From positions 44,063,053 through 44,127,052 of the forward strand of contig CM060732.1 of NCBI GenBank assembly GCA_030704615.1: DNA of 64,000 nucleotides. Reading direction: 5' to 3'. Of the stretch, positions 1 through 11,308 are shown piece by piece. The stretch comes from Takakia lepidozioides. Its lineage: Eukaryota; Streptophyta; Takakiopsida; Takakiales; Takakiaceae. The number at the start of each line of letters is the position of its first letter. Within the stretch, counting starts at the first letter, position 1. The translations under genes and the position numbers were made by a program. The notes under the pieces were generated by a model. The model had not been told where the DNA came from, made no database searches, and saw nothing but the letters and a program-made list of their open reading frames with translations.

Positions 1-132
1 CAGATATTCCGATCAATTGATTGCTAGTTACGGAAGTCTGTTGCCTTACAGTATCATGCTTTTTCATTTGTGTCATAAACTCTTCGAGATTCCACTGGTG
101 GTTATAAAAACTCTTTCTTTCAGGACTTGAAG

Positions 133-406
133 GGTGTTTAGAGACACAGAACTGGTCAGAGCTGATGAGGGCAATGTTGTGCACGCACAGACTTGCGGGC
201 ACACATCGTTTTGTTTGTCATGTGTGCAGGGGCTGGTCAATTGCCCGCTGTGCCGCGAGAAGATTGTGGGCCTGCATCACACGCGCAAGCAAGCGGCCGC
301 TGCTGCACAGCCCGGCGCCCCCACTGCTGCTGCTGCTGTTGTGGGTCCTAAACTCAATGGCTCGTCCTACCATTTGTGGAATTGGGTTCCTGGCGCGTCT
401 GTATGA
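133..406 (+). CDS. RING-finger protein, 3'-terminal exon (partial)
   Basis: This looks like the last exon of a RING-type E3 ubiquitin ligase gene whose upstream exons lie outside the window. The frame shows the second half of a RING: CGH near residue 21, then FCLSC, then CPLCREKI about 10 residues later, which are the later zinc ligands of a C3HC4 finger. The first CxxC pair is missing and should be on an earlier exon. An in-frame stop lies just upstream at 128-130, and an AG at 131-132 after a pyrimidine-rich stretch could be the acceptor. An alanine-rich tail of about 45 residues follows, then a TGA stop. The family cannot be narrowed from this fragment. The alternative is a broken gene copy, since nothing upstream can be checked. 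Confidence 0.6.
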
Positions 407-2144
407 GGTGAGAAGACTCCTGCCGAAGCCAGCGTAAATAAGAACTGCTTCCATATGAGGCAGCTGCGTGTTATCCCACGTCGTTTCCACCACAGCAGTG
501 GAACACCGGAATATTTTTTCGTGGTCCAAGCTTTGAAACCATGGTGGGTGCTCTTATGCAATGTTGCCCCTCCTTTCCTTGGAACATGCGGTAAGGATGT
601 TTCGTTGGTGCTTGCTGTACAGAGATGCTCATCTTCAAGGAGCGTTCTAGAGTTGCAATGGTTTGATTTCCAAGCTCGACGAATTTATTGCTCGCACTAG
701 TGATCCTGTATCGTGGGCATTGACTGATCTGCCCTGTAGGACATTTAAATTCCTGCAAGTTGAAAGATCAGTGCATATGAAGTAGACGGACATTGGAGGG
801 AGCAGAGGATTTCCCGCAAGTTGAAAGATTAGTATGAAGTAGGCAAGAGATTTAAGGCAAAGGGACCGTTATACATACTGGGGTTGGCGATGACACTGGA
901 GCGTCCAAGGCCTGGCTTTCCCTGTCCATTTTAGTTTAGTACAAGACCTTGTGAAGCAGCCATGGAGCGGGCAATAGACTGCTCAATTTTGAAGGCACCT
1001 GGCCATTGAATTTGTATTGTAAACTGACTGCCCTCAAAAGTTTGAAGGGTGACAAAAAAACCAAAATCCTCAATTGTTTGTTACATGTCTCCAATATCTT
1101 CGCTACTGCAACAGGTGTAAGCCTTCTTGACCAAGAATGAAATGCCAACAGCAATGTACAATTATTCACACGAGAACATTGCGAACGGCAAAACCCACTG
1201 ATCCACCAGGGAACTACCTCTACTGGTAGCCCAAGTAATCCATGCAACTTCAGAGACCCCATGATCCTCCCATGATTCATTTGGGGGTAACTTATACTCG
1301 GTCACAGTTGAAAAATGCGTTATTGAGATTGTCTCTTGGGGCTGGTCAAGACACGGGCTCGTATAATTTGAACGACGTTGAAGACTTCCAATTTCTGCTG
1401 GTGGTGTCACGGATCATGACGGGTACCTGCACGGGCAACTCACATGTGAATGTTGGACAGGTACTGGATGGGCACATGTGGCCACGAACTTTGGTGCAGC
1501 AGCATGCTAGCTTCTTCCATTGGCAGGCCCAAGTACTAATGCGGTGTGTTATTTGCAATGGGCTTTCCCAGTTTTGTTCGAGTGACATCGAAAATTTTGT
1601 GGGGTTAAATCTAGATTCTTGACACTGCACAGAGAACAAACAAACAGTTGTGCAAATCTGACACAAATGGCCAAACGACTAGTTTAGGTCTGTCTCTGAC
1701 GCTCCTGTTTGCTGCTGTTGTAACATCTGCTGCTGCACTCCGGTTACGACGAGGTAGTAGAAACGAATTAGACGAGTCCTTGTAAGGGAGTTGGAGTTGA
1801 TGGATCAGGGCCCGTGGCAGTCAGCAACAGCAAGCCCAGCGAGAACAGTCTTTGGTCGGAAGCGACCAATGAGAGAGGGTAGCAATATCCCAGGATCCTT
1901 CCGGTTGGGCCCCAGTTGGTTCAGTTTTTCTTCGTAGCTCCGCATGGGAAAGGAAGAGATTTATTCAACAGAACCACGAACCCTCCGAGGAGAAAGAAAA
2001 TAGGAAGCAAGGAAATGCCACTTCAACCTACCCAGTCCAAATCCCACCTGCGTGAGAGGCCCAACAAACAATGAACACTTGTTCCAAGGTAGCTGGAGTC
2101 TCGAAACTTCTGCTGGCAGCATGGCTCACCAGGTGAGACTGAGA
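407..2144. other. No recognisable gene
   Basis: Short open frames occur on both strands but none resembles a known family or has convincing splice context. The first part may be 3' UTR of the RING gene. One small imperfect direct repeat is listed separately. Confidence 0.5.
750..847. repeat. Imperfect tandem repeat of about 38 bp
   Basis: Two copies (about 750-789 and 811-847) share the core GCAAGTTGAAAGAT followed by ATGAAGTAG. They are about 60 bp apart start to start, with one small gap between copies. No function is evident. Confidence 0.55.
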
Positions 2145-2768
2145 CTACTGTGCTCGACCAGCACTAAAAGTGTTCATCATCCTAGCCACCTCCCAATCCG
2201 CGATCAGAGTGTGTGAAGGAGGAGCATATTTACAAGAAGGGCCATTGGTCGTACAGAAAGGGGAACCTGCAAGTTTGCCTGAAGCGAACTCAAGCCTGTT
2301 TTGCAAACTCGAACTCCCAAAGGCAGTGCCTTGCACTGTCAGAACCCCCAAATGACAAACACGACAAAGAGAGGAGTGACCCATCCTCTCCCTCCAATTC
2401 CCTGTAGGAAGCCCTCCAATCATGGTAAACCTGAGGAAAGTGGAAACTTTGGGGGCTCTCCAAACTCTGCACCAAATCAGAAACCTCTCTTGTTGGTTAA
2501 AACCCTTGTTTAACAGAATCTCTGAAGGCTTCGTCTGACATGCTCGAGCCCACAAACCGATGTTACAGCCCAAAGTGAGTAGCCAAAAACCCCACATGTT
2601 GGAACTGCATAAAATCCTGGCCACCGCCACTCCCCTGGATCCCACGAAACATCGCTGATAAAACCATGATTGAACAGCCACACTGACGTCCCTTCGCCAG
2701 ATGTGAATTTCCATTCGTCCAGAGAAACTCTCTTCTCTTGTGCATGCCACCCTAAAACTCGTACCCAC
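2145..2768 (-). pseudogene. LINE ORF2 zinc-binding region (zf-RVT-like), relic
   Basis: The 207-codon minus-strand frame contains a stretch around residues 102-140 with the pattern of the zinc-binding domain that follows reverse transcriptase in plant LINEs: VWRAPKVSTFLRF, then GLPTGNW, then CRVC about 15 residues later. That pattern (W-x-APPKV-x-FLW ... GxLPTGD ... CxxC) is characteristic of non-LTR retrotransposon ORF2 C-termini. The final HxxxxC half is blurred. There is no reverse-transcriptase catalytic core next to it, so this is a decayed fragment. Confidence 0.55.
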
Positions 2769-2792
2769 TCAAGTTGCTAAAGTGGAAGACGT

Positions 2793-3251
2793 TCAAGCCT
2801 TGTAGAAACTCTTAGCAAGAGTTGGGAATGAGGTGAATGTCTCAAGTACTTTATCCCCATTGCTAATTTGACCTGAACATGGAAGACCTTGGACATCCAC
2901 ATTTGATGGAGTGCATGTAGCCAACCAATCGCCAAGTTGAATATCTCTCGGGTGGGCTCTCCTTGGTCCCCATGCTCCTGGAATTGTAGTGATTGCCTCC
3001 ACTCTCCTCTCCACAATTCCCCTCTTTCCTAGTTGTAGGACCAAATCCTGCGTTGTGCGCCAATCATCCTTGTCTGGCCGCAAGTTCCCAACTCGACAAC
3101 TCAACATTTTCCTGCCGCAATTGCCCAATATTTCCCAGAATAGCCGGTCAGATGCATCGAATTTCGCTCTATGAAACTGCACTTCGTAGTAACATAATTT
3201 GACTTCCTTAAAAATGGAATCGTCATACACCTTGACTGAATTGAATTGCAA
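2793..3251 (-). pseudogene. Possible upstream continuation of the LINE ORF2 relic
   Basis: This 152-codon minus-strand frame lies directly upstream of the zf-RVT-like frame with a frame break between them. I see no diagnostic motif. The assignment rests on adjacency, strand and an unbroken frame, so it could equally be unrelated sequence. Confidence 0.3.
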
Positions 3252-3298
3252 TTTTTACTTCAAAGTGCTTAAGAACAGAGATGAGGCATGAATGCCCC

Positions 3299-3583
3299 AC
3301 GTTAAAAGTAGGTGTGGCGGATTCTGCCACTTTTTCAGCCTAATTCTCAGGCCGAATCGGCCATCCAGGGCAGAATCGGCAGGGATGGCCGATTACGCAC
3401 AGAGGACGGCAAACCTACCACTGAGGGCCGTGTCATCAGCCATGAACCCACGCCTTCCCATGAGGCTCGCCCCGTTCATATCCTCTCCGGGGCTCTGAAT
3501 CTGGGCAATCAATGTGGGATAATCGAACCTCAATCATATTGCGCCATGTAGCGGCGAGAATCCGCCACACCTGCTTTTAACGC
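3299..3583. mobile_element. MITE-like element with about 28-bp terminal inverted repeats
   Basis: The left end (from about 3300) and right end (to about 3582) are inverted copies of each other over about 28 bp. They begin CGTTAAAAG and continue GTGTGGCGGATTC with one or two mismatches. The interior of about 230 bp is GC-rich and repeats GAATCGGC and ATGGCCGAT in both orientations. There is no coding capacity. No clear target-site duplication is visible, so the superfamily is undecided. Confidence 0.55.
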
Positions 3584-3587
3584 CAGT

Positions 3588-3705
3588 GAACGGGCCGCGT
3601 TGGCCGACTCTGCCTTGTAAGCGGCCTTTGGGCCCTGTGCTCGCGCGGCCATAGGGCTCGCGCAAAGGCCGCTTACAGGCCAGAATCGGCCAACGCGGCC
3701 AGTTC
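3588..3705. repeat. Long GC-rich inverted repeat (hairpin)
   Basis: Arms at about 3588-3634 and 3661-3705 are near-perfect reverse complements over about 45 nt, separated by a 26-nt loop that can itself pair partly. It sits five bases from the MITE-like element and shares its GAATCGGCC word. Either strand as RNA would form a stable stem of pre-miRNA size, but it may simply be a second short foldback transposon. Confidence 0.75.
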
Positions 3706-4676
3706 TCTAGTACAAAGGAGCCTAGAGAAAGGAAAGAAAATAATAAAAAACAACTTAAAGCTCAAGAATGGCACCATATGCCATTAGGCCAAGTTGTGGG
3801 CCCTCTCCATAAGGAGGTTCAATCAAGACTTGCTTCATACCATTGATGAAGGTTCCTCTCCTCATGAGGGTCGATACTCCAAAACCAGTTTACAAAAATT
3901 ACTCCCAGGGGTTTGGGTGGGTGGGATAATAAATTAGGTAGCAAGGAGGCACAAAGAAGTAAAATCTGCTGATAGTTCTTTGTTGTGCCAGTAGATCTCT
4001 TATAGCAACTGGTCAGTTGCTGATCGAGCTCCAGTCAAGCTCTATCATCATATCGACGTAACTACATCCCACTCCCACACCTTCCCACTTTCCCACTACC
4101 TGGTCAATGGTCATTGTACAAATCTTTGACAGGAAATTTTGAAAGTTTATCATGTATTATTTACTACGAACTTTAAATTGTCACTTATTTCAATCGTTAC
4201 AATTTTTCATATCTGAGTAAACAACCCCATTTGATTTTCTCAGATGTGATACCAACCTTTACTTCGCGGCACCAAGAAAGGCCGGGATACCTCAAAACAG
4301 TCTGCATTGTTCGCCTTGAGCAGCCTCCAAGACTCGTGCGCACTCCACATTCCCCCCCCTCTGCTCGTCGAATTCCAGTCTCTAGCCTATTACATCGAGA
4401 TCATTCGAAGAATAGGTTTCGGGAATGTCCATGCATTACTAAAACTGAATTCTTTTCGCCAATCGGCTCATGGTGAATGCTCACTTATGCTCACAATGCA
4501 AGCATCGGGGCTCTGTTGAACCACAAGGGTACTTCAGCCTTCGCCACGAGACGGTGTTTAGTTTACTCTCCAAAGGAAAGACAGTATGTTCAGGATGAAG
4601 TGACTGCACGAGAGTTTTTCTTGCATTCTCTCTTATATGGTTCAATATTTCTCTGTATTCATATACCGAACGCAAA
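3706..4676. other. No recognisable gene
   Basis: No supported coding frame is seen. The last 250 bases may be upstream sequence of the CACTA transposase relic, but I cannot align them convincingly. Confidence 0.45.
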
Positions 4677-5010
4677 GTGGAAAGGTACCTAGAGAAGTTT
4701 TACGTCGACATTCCTCTCATCCCGAGCTTAAAACGGATGTTCAGAGTGAAGTCGATTGTAGAACTCGTGACTTGGCCTATAAGAGAAGGGAGCACCAATG
4801 GGTTGGTCAGACATCTTGCTGTTTGGAAGGAGTGGGCCCATATTGATAGGACCTGGCCGGAGCAAAGCCAAGGAACATTATGCTTGCATTGGCATTGGAT
4901 GGAGCGAGAGCGAACCCATACGGTAATCCACCAATTGGTTGACTTGGCCCGTCCTTATGGTTAGTTACAATCAGCGATTTTTCTATTGGCGAATTTTCAC
5001 CAGATTTCGA
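4677..5010 (+). pseudogene. CACTA (En/Spm) transposase relic, TNP2/Transposase_21 region
   Basis: The plus-strand translation matches the conserved core of plant CACTA TNP2 transposases when read across frames. First come IPLIPSLKRMF and VWKEWAHIDRTWPE (about 4707-4860). After a frame change comes RNIMLALALDG...NPYGNPP (about 4868-4940), then after a stop and a second frame change TWPVLMVSYN (about 4942-4970). In the family these are the blocks FPLIPRLKRLY, AWKxFDxxxPxFA, NVRLGLASDGFNPFG and STWPVxLxxYNLPPW, in this order. Two frame changes and a stop make it non-functional. Confidence 0.72.
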
Positions 5011-5821
5011 CCTCAAAAAATAAAATGGAATATTCTTTTGCAAATTCCTTGTTTCTTCATGGATGAAATCGCCAAACTTCTCCAAATAAAAAATAAATTA
5101 ATGGATGAATTCACCAAATATGGATTACATAAATGAATTAAAGTACAGAGGTGGATGATTCAATCCTAAATTCAGTGGATGAACATAATGTACGGCTATT
5201 TTTTGCAAAACTTTGTAGCCACTCGTGTTGTGTTCCAGATTTCAGAAAAAAATACTGGTTACAATCTGTCTCCTTGGTTCTTTTATTTTATTTTATAACG
5301 TTGACATTGCTCAATCCTTAAAAAAGTGAAAAGTGAAATGTTGGTGTGTATCTACAACCATAGGAACTCCAACAATTGTGGGCAAGAGTGCTTGCTCACG
5401 ATGTATCTATGCTTTGGGGAGACCGCGCATTCACACTGAGAGCAATTTTGATGTGGTCAGTTCACAACTTTCTGGCATATAGTTTGATAGCAAGCCAAGT
5501 CATAAAAGGGTATGTTGGGTGTCCAGCCTATAGGACTCATACAGATACATACATATCTTAGACACAAGAGATATCTTCCCCTGAATCACCCAATGGCATA
5601 CAGAAGCTTGAAAGTCTTCAATGGTCCACTAAGGAGAGACGTGCTCCAATCCCATTGACCGGAACTGAAATATAGGATAGGAAAATTGACACAATGCATT
5701 GTGAGAAGAACTTGTGTGAAAACATTATATCCAAACTATCGTTGGCGAGAAGGAGAGTCCGAGTGTACACCGTGACTTGGAGCCTATACATGGTCTATGT
5801 CGCACACTATGGTTGAAAAAA

Positions 5822-5905
5822 CATCTGACCAAAGCAGATATTGTAATAATGCCTGGAGCTCCTTATGTGCTAACAAAAGATGAAACTGAAGAGTTCTTTG
5901 TATAA
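5822..5905 (+). pseudogene. Possible downstream part of the CACTA transposase relic
   Basis: A short frame reading APYVLTKDETEEFF resembles the segment between Transposase_21 and the DUF4218 region of CACTA transposases (PAxYTLSKEEKxxFC). It lies at a plausible distance downstream of the main relic and ends in TAA. The match is short, so the assignment is tentative. Confidence 0.35.
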
Positions 5906-7003
5906 ATCATTAAAGGCGGCTACGTAGCATATGTGAATGCACATACTACATTAAAGCTGGATATGCATGCCGCCCCAAAGAGTGAGCAACGCAACAACAA
6001 TTACGACTATGGCAGAATTAGTATATTTCAACGGATAATGTTGACCATTCAGAAAGATACCACAAATGTGAAATTTGATACAAGCATGGAGCTCCAACGA
6101 TGATTGAAAGTAGGCTGGTTGCATTTCCCTCCCCATTAAATGAGATTAAATGAGCAAATATAAGCGTTGGCTGCCTCTCATATGACTCTCATGACGTGAT
6201 TCAGGTAGGTCGCAATGTAATGGGCAGTTAAATGAATATATATTGTCGATGTGAAGGTTGGCGCAAAAGAAGCTGACACCTTTAATAAGGTACAATTGTT
6301 CTAGTAGGAATAGGGAAGTGCTGAACACTCTTTTCTTCCATGTGCATTCGAAGTATTTCACTCATAGTTTCATCGTCCTCATCTTCTCCTACGCTTTGGT
6401 TTGTCACTATTTCTCCCACGGAGATGGAACTCACATCATGGTTCGTGGACTGAAATGAGCTTACTGCTGATCGTGGATAATGGGCAAGTATTGGAAATTG
6501 AAGGAGTTTAAGAAGAAAAGTAAATTGTAGCAGGGACTGTCAATGAACCTCATATCAGATTTCATTGTCAGTGGACCTTATGTTCACACCTACAAGAAAT
6601 TCCTGATGGCAACTCGGAAATTTTCTTTTCTTGACTTGTGCAGATCTTGTCAACAAGAAAGATCGTTGTATCATATAATTGTTTTGGAATTCAAATGAAA
6701 TCTCAAATTTATCATGCATAAGTGTTGTCCATCTGCTTGACAGTGCAACTACAACCACAAGTTATGTTACAATGTTATTAATCCAACCTCCACCGCCAAT
6801 TAAACATGTAACATTTGGGATTGTGAGAGCACTTTGTATTAGGTCTAGTTTCATTCCTAGCTGAACAAAAGTCCACCACTTGGTTGTAGGATGTGTAGCT
6901 CCAATTTATTGTTACAATTCTTACTTCATGTGCTCTTACTGTGCAAAAAAAACATGGAGAAGTTGATCTCAAGCGACGAGCCAACCTTTGAAAATCTTAT
7001 GAG

Positions 7004-7183
7004 ATGAGGCCAGCACCGGAAGATAACATCAGCGAATATGAGAGGTTAAGGCTTGCTAACATTCAGAGGAACAATACTAAGATGGCATCACTTGGATTTG
7101 CAGCTTTGAAAGGCTCGGTTACTGCAGGTGAGAATATCTTCAAGAACAAGTACAAGGTGTCCGAGGACAAAGAGAACTATTAG
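7004..7183 (+). pseudogene. 59-codon ORF with plant SEYExxRxxNIxRN motif
   Basis: An ATG-to-TAG frame of 59 codons starts MRPAPEDNISEYERLR and continues ANIQRNNTKMASLGF. The phrase SEYExLRxxNIxxNxxxLxSLG recurs in many uncharacterised plant proteins, several of them transposon-linked. Nothing around it extends the similarity, and no flanking exon is convincing. It is probably an exon-sized remnant of such a gene. Identity beyond the motif is not claimed. Confidence 0.35.
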
Positions 7184-7617
7184 GATGAAACTATTGTCAC
7201 GATTATGGTACTGCCTTCATCACCAAGGTTATCAAGACTTTGGAATTTCGCTTTGAAATTTTGGGGCAACATGCTTTAGGTGCCTCATAATTGGAATGTG
7301 GGTGGGTCTAGCAAAAGGAAAAATCATTTTGGTGCCAAAATTTCTTGGTCAAACCATTTTTTTCAATCTGAAATTGGAGTATGTTACACATCTTGGGCTT
7401 GGAATTTTGTTATAATCTCCCTAATGACACGGTGAAATGAGGTGCAATTGTTACAGCAAGTGGATGAAGTAGGTAGCCTGCCTTTCATACGGTTCATCCG
7501 TGTGGATGTTTGTTTGCTGAGAAATATACCCTCATCGTTGAGGGTATGTCCTGTTTTGGAGTGGGCCCACCAAAAACAGCCTCGTCCATCAATATACGAA
7601 GCACGAAGCGAGACATT

Positions 7618-7815
7618 TGCTTTGTTTTGTTTTGTCACGTTAATGAGATGTCCCAAACCGGGAGGCCCCAGTCATGGCGCTTGGTCTCATTGGAAAGCCC
7701 TCGATGAGGAGGGGTGCATGGGCTTGGTCTCACAATTTTTGGACATGCGGTGTGGGAGATGTGGAATTTCAAGTACTTTTGGTTGCTGGAAATTCACGGA
7801 AAATAGCAAAGTGGG
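7618..7815 (+). repeat. Dispersed repeat family R1, copy A
   Basis: About 190 bp aligns with copies at about 50898-51090 (plus) and about 27197-27400 (minus). Shared words include CCTCRATGAG, TTTTTGGA and GTGKGGGAGAT, then AAGTAyTTTT and GTTGCTGGAAATTCA, then AAAATAGCAAA. In copies A and C one frame reads FLDM/FWIY followed by a GD/EFQ-like stretch, hinting at an old coding element. The superfamily is not recognised. The overlapping 190-codon frame (7442-8014) is probably a by-product of this repeat. Confidence 0.65.
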
Positions 7816-7918
7816 CTTTCCTGGGACAATGATTCGACATGAGAGATATCTAGGAAAAGGTCTCCAGTTTAAATTTGGTCGTAGGTTATGTGGAGAAAAA
7901 TATTTAGACTTAGATGAC

Positions 7919-8184
7919 TTAGATGACATTGGACACTTGGGCCAACGGCAGAGGCTTTCTTGGAACCTGGACGTGCGATATATCAATATGATTGGATATA
8001 TTACTACTCAATAAATTCATGGAAAGAAATAAATGGGGCCTTGATATGGGAATAAATTGGAAAAAAATAAATTGGGCCTTCACATGGGGGACGTACTTGG
8101 ATACATAGGAGACGCACTGAGATACATTAAGATCTTACACTTGGGCTTAGATGACACTGGACACTTGGAACAACGACACAGGCT
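7919..8184. repeat. Direct repeat, 38 bp, two copies 228 bp apart
   Basis: Positions 7919-7956 and 8147-8184 share TTAGATGACAyTGGACACTTGG and a matching continuation, with a handful of mismatches. Purpose unknown; probably a local duplication inside a decayed element. Confidence 0.6.
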
Positions 8185-8733
8185 ACCCTAGCTACCCTAG
8201 TAGATATGAAGTTGGGCTAGGGTCAAGCCATGTCCAGCCCCAAGGGCAATGTCGACTTGGCCTGCCACTATTTTTTATTTTTTAGCACATGTCGGTAGCA
8301 ATTTTGTTTTTTTTTTTTTTTTTTGGGGAAAAACAGGGGACAGAGGCCTTGGGTTTGATTTTATTAAACATTATTGTGATTAATGTCGACTTGGCATTGA
8401 CAACCTCGACAAATTAGTGTTAATCTCAAATAATGGGCCGGATGACGTGCGGACGGATTGAAAGGTGGTTGAAAAGGGATCAAGGATTTATTTTTATCGG
8501 AAGACAATACGATTGATGATGAGGATGATCTTACTACAGATGCTGGCATGTTTGACAATGAGGCTTGCTTCACTTTGCGTATTAAAATCCGTAATATTAT
8601 TATGTAACCCAAAGTTTGAATTTTGCAGCAGAATATTTACTTTGTGGAATCAAGTATGCTTCTAAATTAAAGGCATATTATTGATTTGGTGGTTATTTTA
8701 ATTTTAATTTTAATTATTTATATCCGGGTTTAT

Positions 8734-8874
8734 AACCGGCTGGTATTACAAATGGGAATACCCGTCCTATTGATACCCGTCCACAAATTACTATTGAAAA
8801 CAGATTGTACTAGAATTAAGTGAATATTCCAATACTATGGAACCGGCTGGTATTAAAAAATGTAATACCCGCCC
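8734..8874. repeat. Direct repeats AACCGGCTGGTATTA
   Basis: AACCGGCTGGTATTA followed by AATACCCG occurs at 8734 and 8841. A diverged third copy starts at about 9775. Each unit is itself a short inverted repeat (GGTATT ... AATACC). This could be the ends of a small non-autonomous element, but no target duplication is visible. Confidence 0.45.
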
Positions 8875-10309
8875 AACATTGGTCTTTACGCAGGGAGATG
8901 ACGTGGTTCACATGCAATAAAAGTCAATTGTAAGTTTGTAAACGGCACACCACACCGTCCAACATGGTAACAAGAACAAAATGCAAGCCGGCTTTGTTAC
9001 TATTTACGCACCACCCCCGTTCCCGATAACCCAGTGGTTGAACCGAGTATATTCTAAGAAGGCGGGATAGTGGTGACACTCCATTGTCATTCAGAGTACT
9101 CAAGTTTGCAGGTTTGCCAATAATAACATCACTCGCGAGGATTCGGCACTAGGAGCTTCCCATCTTGATACCATATATCAGCTCTGATCTAAGGCCATCT
9201 TGGTGAGTAGGAAGATAGACAACAATTGCAAGCATCGGTCTACCGTGATTCGTTCCTCGACGTGAGCTCCTAGCGAAGATCAATATCATGGCTAATTCAT
9301 GGCAAAAGATAGCGGTGTGCTCTGTATGTCGGCAGTGCTTAAACGGAGCTCAATCGTTGGTGACCCGCGTCTGGTGAGTAAGCGTCTCCCATATTAGCTG
9401 GAAATTGTTACGTCCTCCCTCATGTCTTTTATGTTGTTCATCTCATTTGACTAGTACCAGGGTTATTTGATGAACTATGAATCATTATTATTGCTTATCG
9501 TACGTTTGGAGGTCTAATCTGCTCCTGGAACCCGTGATTGTCCTATGCTCCTCTGACCTCATCTTTCAGTCTTCCTTAGCTACCTGTTGATCAAAATACT
9601 TTTCATCGGTGAAATGTAGTATGGTGCTTCCATGGCAAGCTTTTGCAATCATCTTGATGTCTTGCAGTAGATTCTCGATAATCAACATGTCCATTATTGT
9701 GGGTGCTTTTGGACTTGAGTGTCATAGATATATATTACGGTTCTTTATGTATCAGGTTAAAGTTAGACATCCGTAACCGGCTGATATAAAAAATGTCAAC
9801 TATCTGTGCAGCACTAATAGATACCTCCGGCTGCACTTTTTGAAAAAAAATCAAATTTCACTTTTTGTTCAAATTTTTCAAACTCATATCTACTGCTCGT
9901 GGATTTGGATGAAGCGTGCTACTGGAATGACAATATGCTCTCGACATGTATCATATGCATCTATTGTTTCAATTTCCAACGGACGAAGATACAAATGATT
10001 AATTCATGGATGTGTGTGTACATTGTGGCATGATCGTTCAAAACAGAATTGTGGTAGTTTTACTTATACTTGCTTTGGACCAACTCTTCCCGGGAGTATT
10101 CTCAGGGCCTGTTGCCTCTTTACCAGTAGGGGCAGTACAGGAGCACGCAATTATATCTCAACTATTATATAGGCAACGTCGACAGGGTTTTGGTGCCGTA
10201 TGGACACAACTATATGGACACGTGCACCACGATTCAAGTTGCGTACTACAAGCACCCCGGAGATGAAGTTGCAGTATTGGCTTTTGGTATTAGGGCTGAC
10301 GGCACCATG
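8875..10309. other. No recognisable gene
   Basis: Only short frames without family resemblance are present, including an 86-codon frame at 10006-10266 with a hydrophobic stretch but no recognisable domain. Confidence 0.4.
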
Positions 10310-10371
10310 AATTATAATGCAAGATACTATCAAGCCTTGCAAAGAGCAAGATTGTACCTTGCATTATAATT
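10310..10371. repeat. Perfect 14-bp inverted repeat
   Basis: AATTATAATGCAAG at 10310-10323 is exactly reverse-complemented at 10358-10371 around a 34-nt loop. It could be a foldback end or a transcript hairpin. Confidence 0.65.
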
Positions 10372-10381
10372 TAAGGTGCTA

Positions 10382-10423
10382 TTAGCCATCAGGGTTCATC
10401 GGGATTTAGCCATCAGGGTTCAT
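10382..10423. repeat. 24-bp tandem duplication
   Basis: TTAGCCATCAGGGTTCAT occurs twice with a 24-bp period (10382 and 10406). It lies just upstream of the LINE reverse-transcriptase relic. Confidence 0.7.
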
Positions 10424-10442
10424 TAAGGGCTGGTACATCCTA

Positions 10443-10744
10443 GATAATGTTCTTTTGGCGCAAAAGGCCTCCCCTACGCTGCTAGTTCCAATCAAGCTCT
10501 TGCCCTATGGCTCCTGGATAATTTTGAGAAGGCTTTTGATAGGGTGGACTGGTCGTTCCTAATGGCAGTCCTCAAAAAAACAGATTTCCCCAACAACTTC
10601 TGCCAATGGGTTCACATTCTCCTCGGAAGCCCAAGTGGATGCAAAGTATTAGAGACCTGCCAAGAGAATCTGGTTTGCTGCGAGAGCTCTCCCTGTGATA
10701 AATCTATGGGTTCTCCTTTTTGGTCTCCCATCTGGAAGGCATGA
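10443..10744 (+). pseudogene. LINE reverse-transcriptase relic
   Basis: The plus-strand frames read DNVLLAQKA, then after a frame change NQALALWLLDNFEKAFDRVDW, followed by FCQWVHILLGSPSG. This is the fingers/palm region of plant LINE ORF2, where DxxKAFDRVxW carries the first catalytic aspartate and the helix ending in W(I/V)xxLL follows. The aspartate is present. The later YADD box is not seen, and the frame closes at 10744. It is a 5'- and 3'-truncated, frameshifted copy. Confidence 0.72.
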
Positions 10745-10879
10745 AACTGCTTCAGACCCTTTCTAAAAAAACAAGAGCCTACCAATTTCCATGAATCCTT
10801 GAGGCAACACCTGTTCCGTTCCAAAATTTGCCAAGCCCATCCTTAGAGGAGAAGGCTTCTGCCAAGGCAGGATGAGAAA

Positions 10880-11308
10880 TTAGAGGTTTCTCTACTGTCA
10901 AGCATCTCTGGGAAAGCACTCTACCTTCGCTTTCAGGTCGCTTTGGGCACCCGCCGTCTCTAGTCTGGCATTACAACATCATCCAGTCCATCCCAGACCC
11001 ATGGAAATTGATCTTTAAAGATGGACCACCGCCTTTCAGGCCTCATCAGTGGGTCATTACCAACCCTGCTCTTCACATTCTATACACCTCGGAAGTGACA
11101 GACTCGTGTATCTCTGGGTATGCATTCTATTCCAATGATTTCTCTGGCTTTCTATCCATCATATCCCTACAACCCATTACTCTCCCCTTAGCCTCCGCCT
11201 CCCACGCATGAATCTGTCTTTGGTCCTCCCCTGACAAAGCCTTCAATCCTAAGGCCCCCATTGGGCAGCCTATTATTCCCTGGCTAAAGGGCAGCACTTT
11301 TGTGCTTA
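10880..11308 (+). pseudogene. LINE ORF2, region downstream of the reverse transcriptase (relic)
   Basis: The frame continues in the style of the linker between RT and the zinc-binding domain of plant LINEs (IIQSIPDPWKLIFKDG, PPPFRPHQWV). It is collinear with the RT relic, with an apparent deletion between them. It breaks off at the CACTA-like element that begins at 11309. Confidence 0.45.

Noticed and set aside
7442-8014. 190-codon plus-strand ORF
   Set aside because: It overlaps repeat R1 copy A and a direct repeat, and its translation resembles no family; the open frame is likely chance within repeated DNA.
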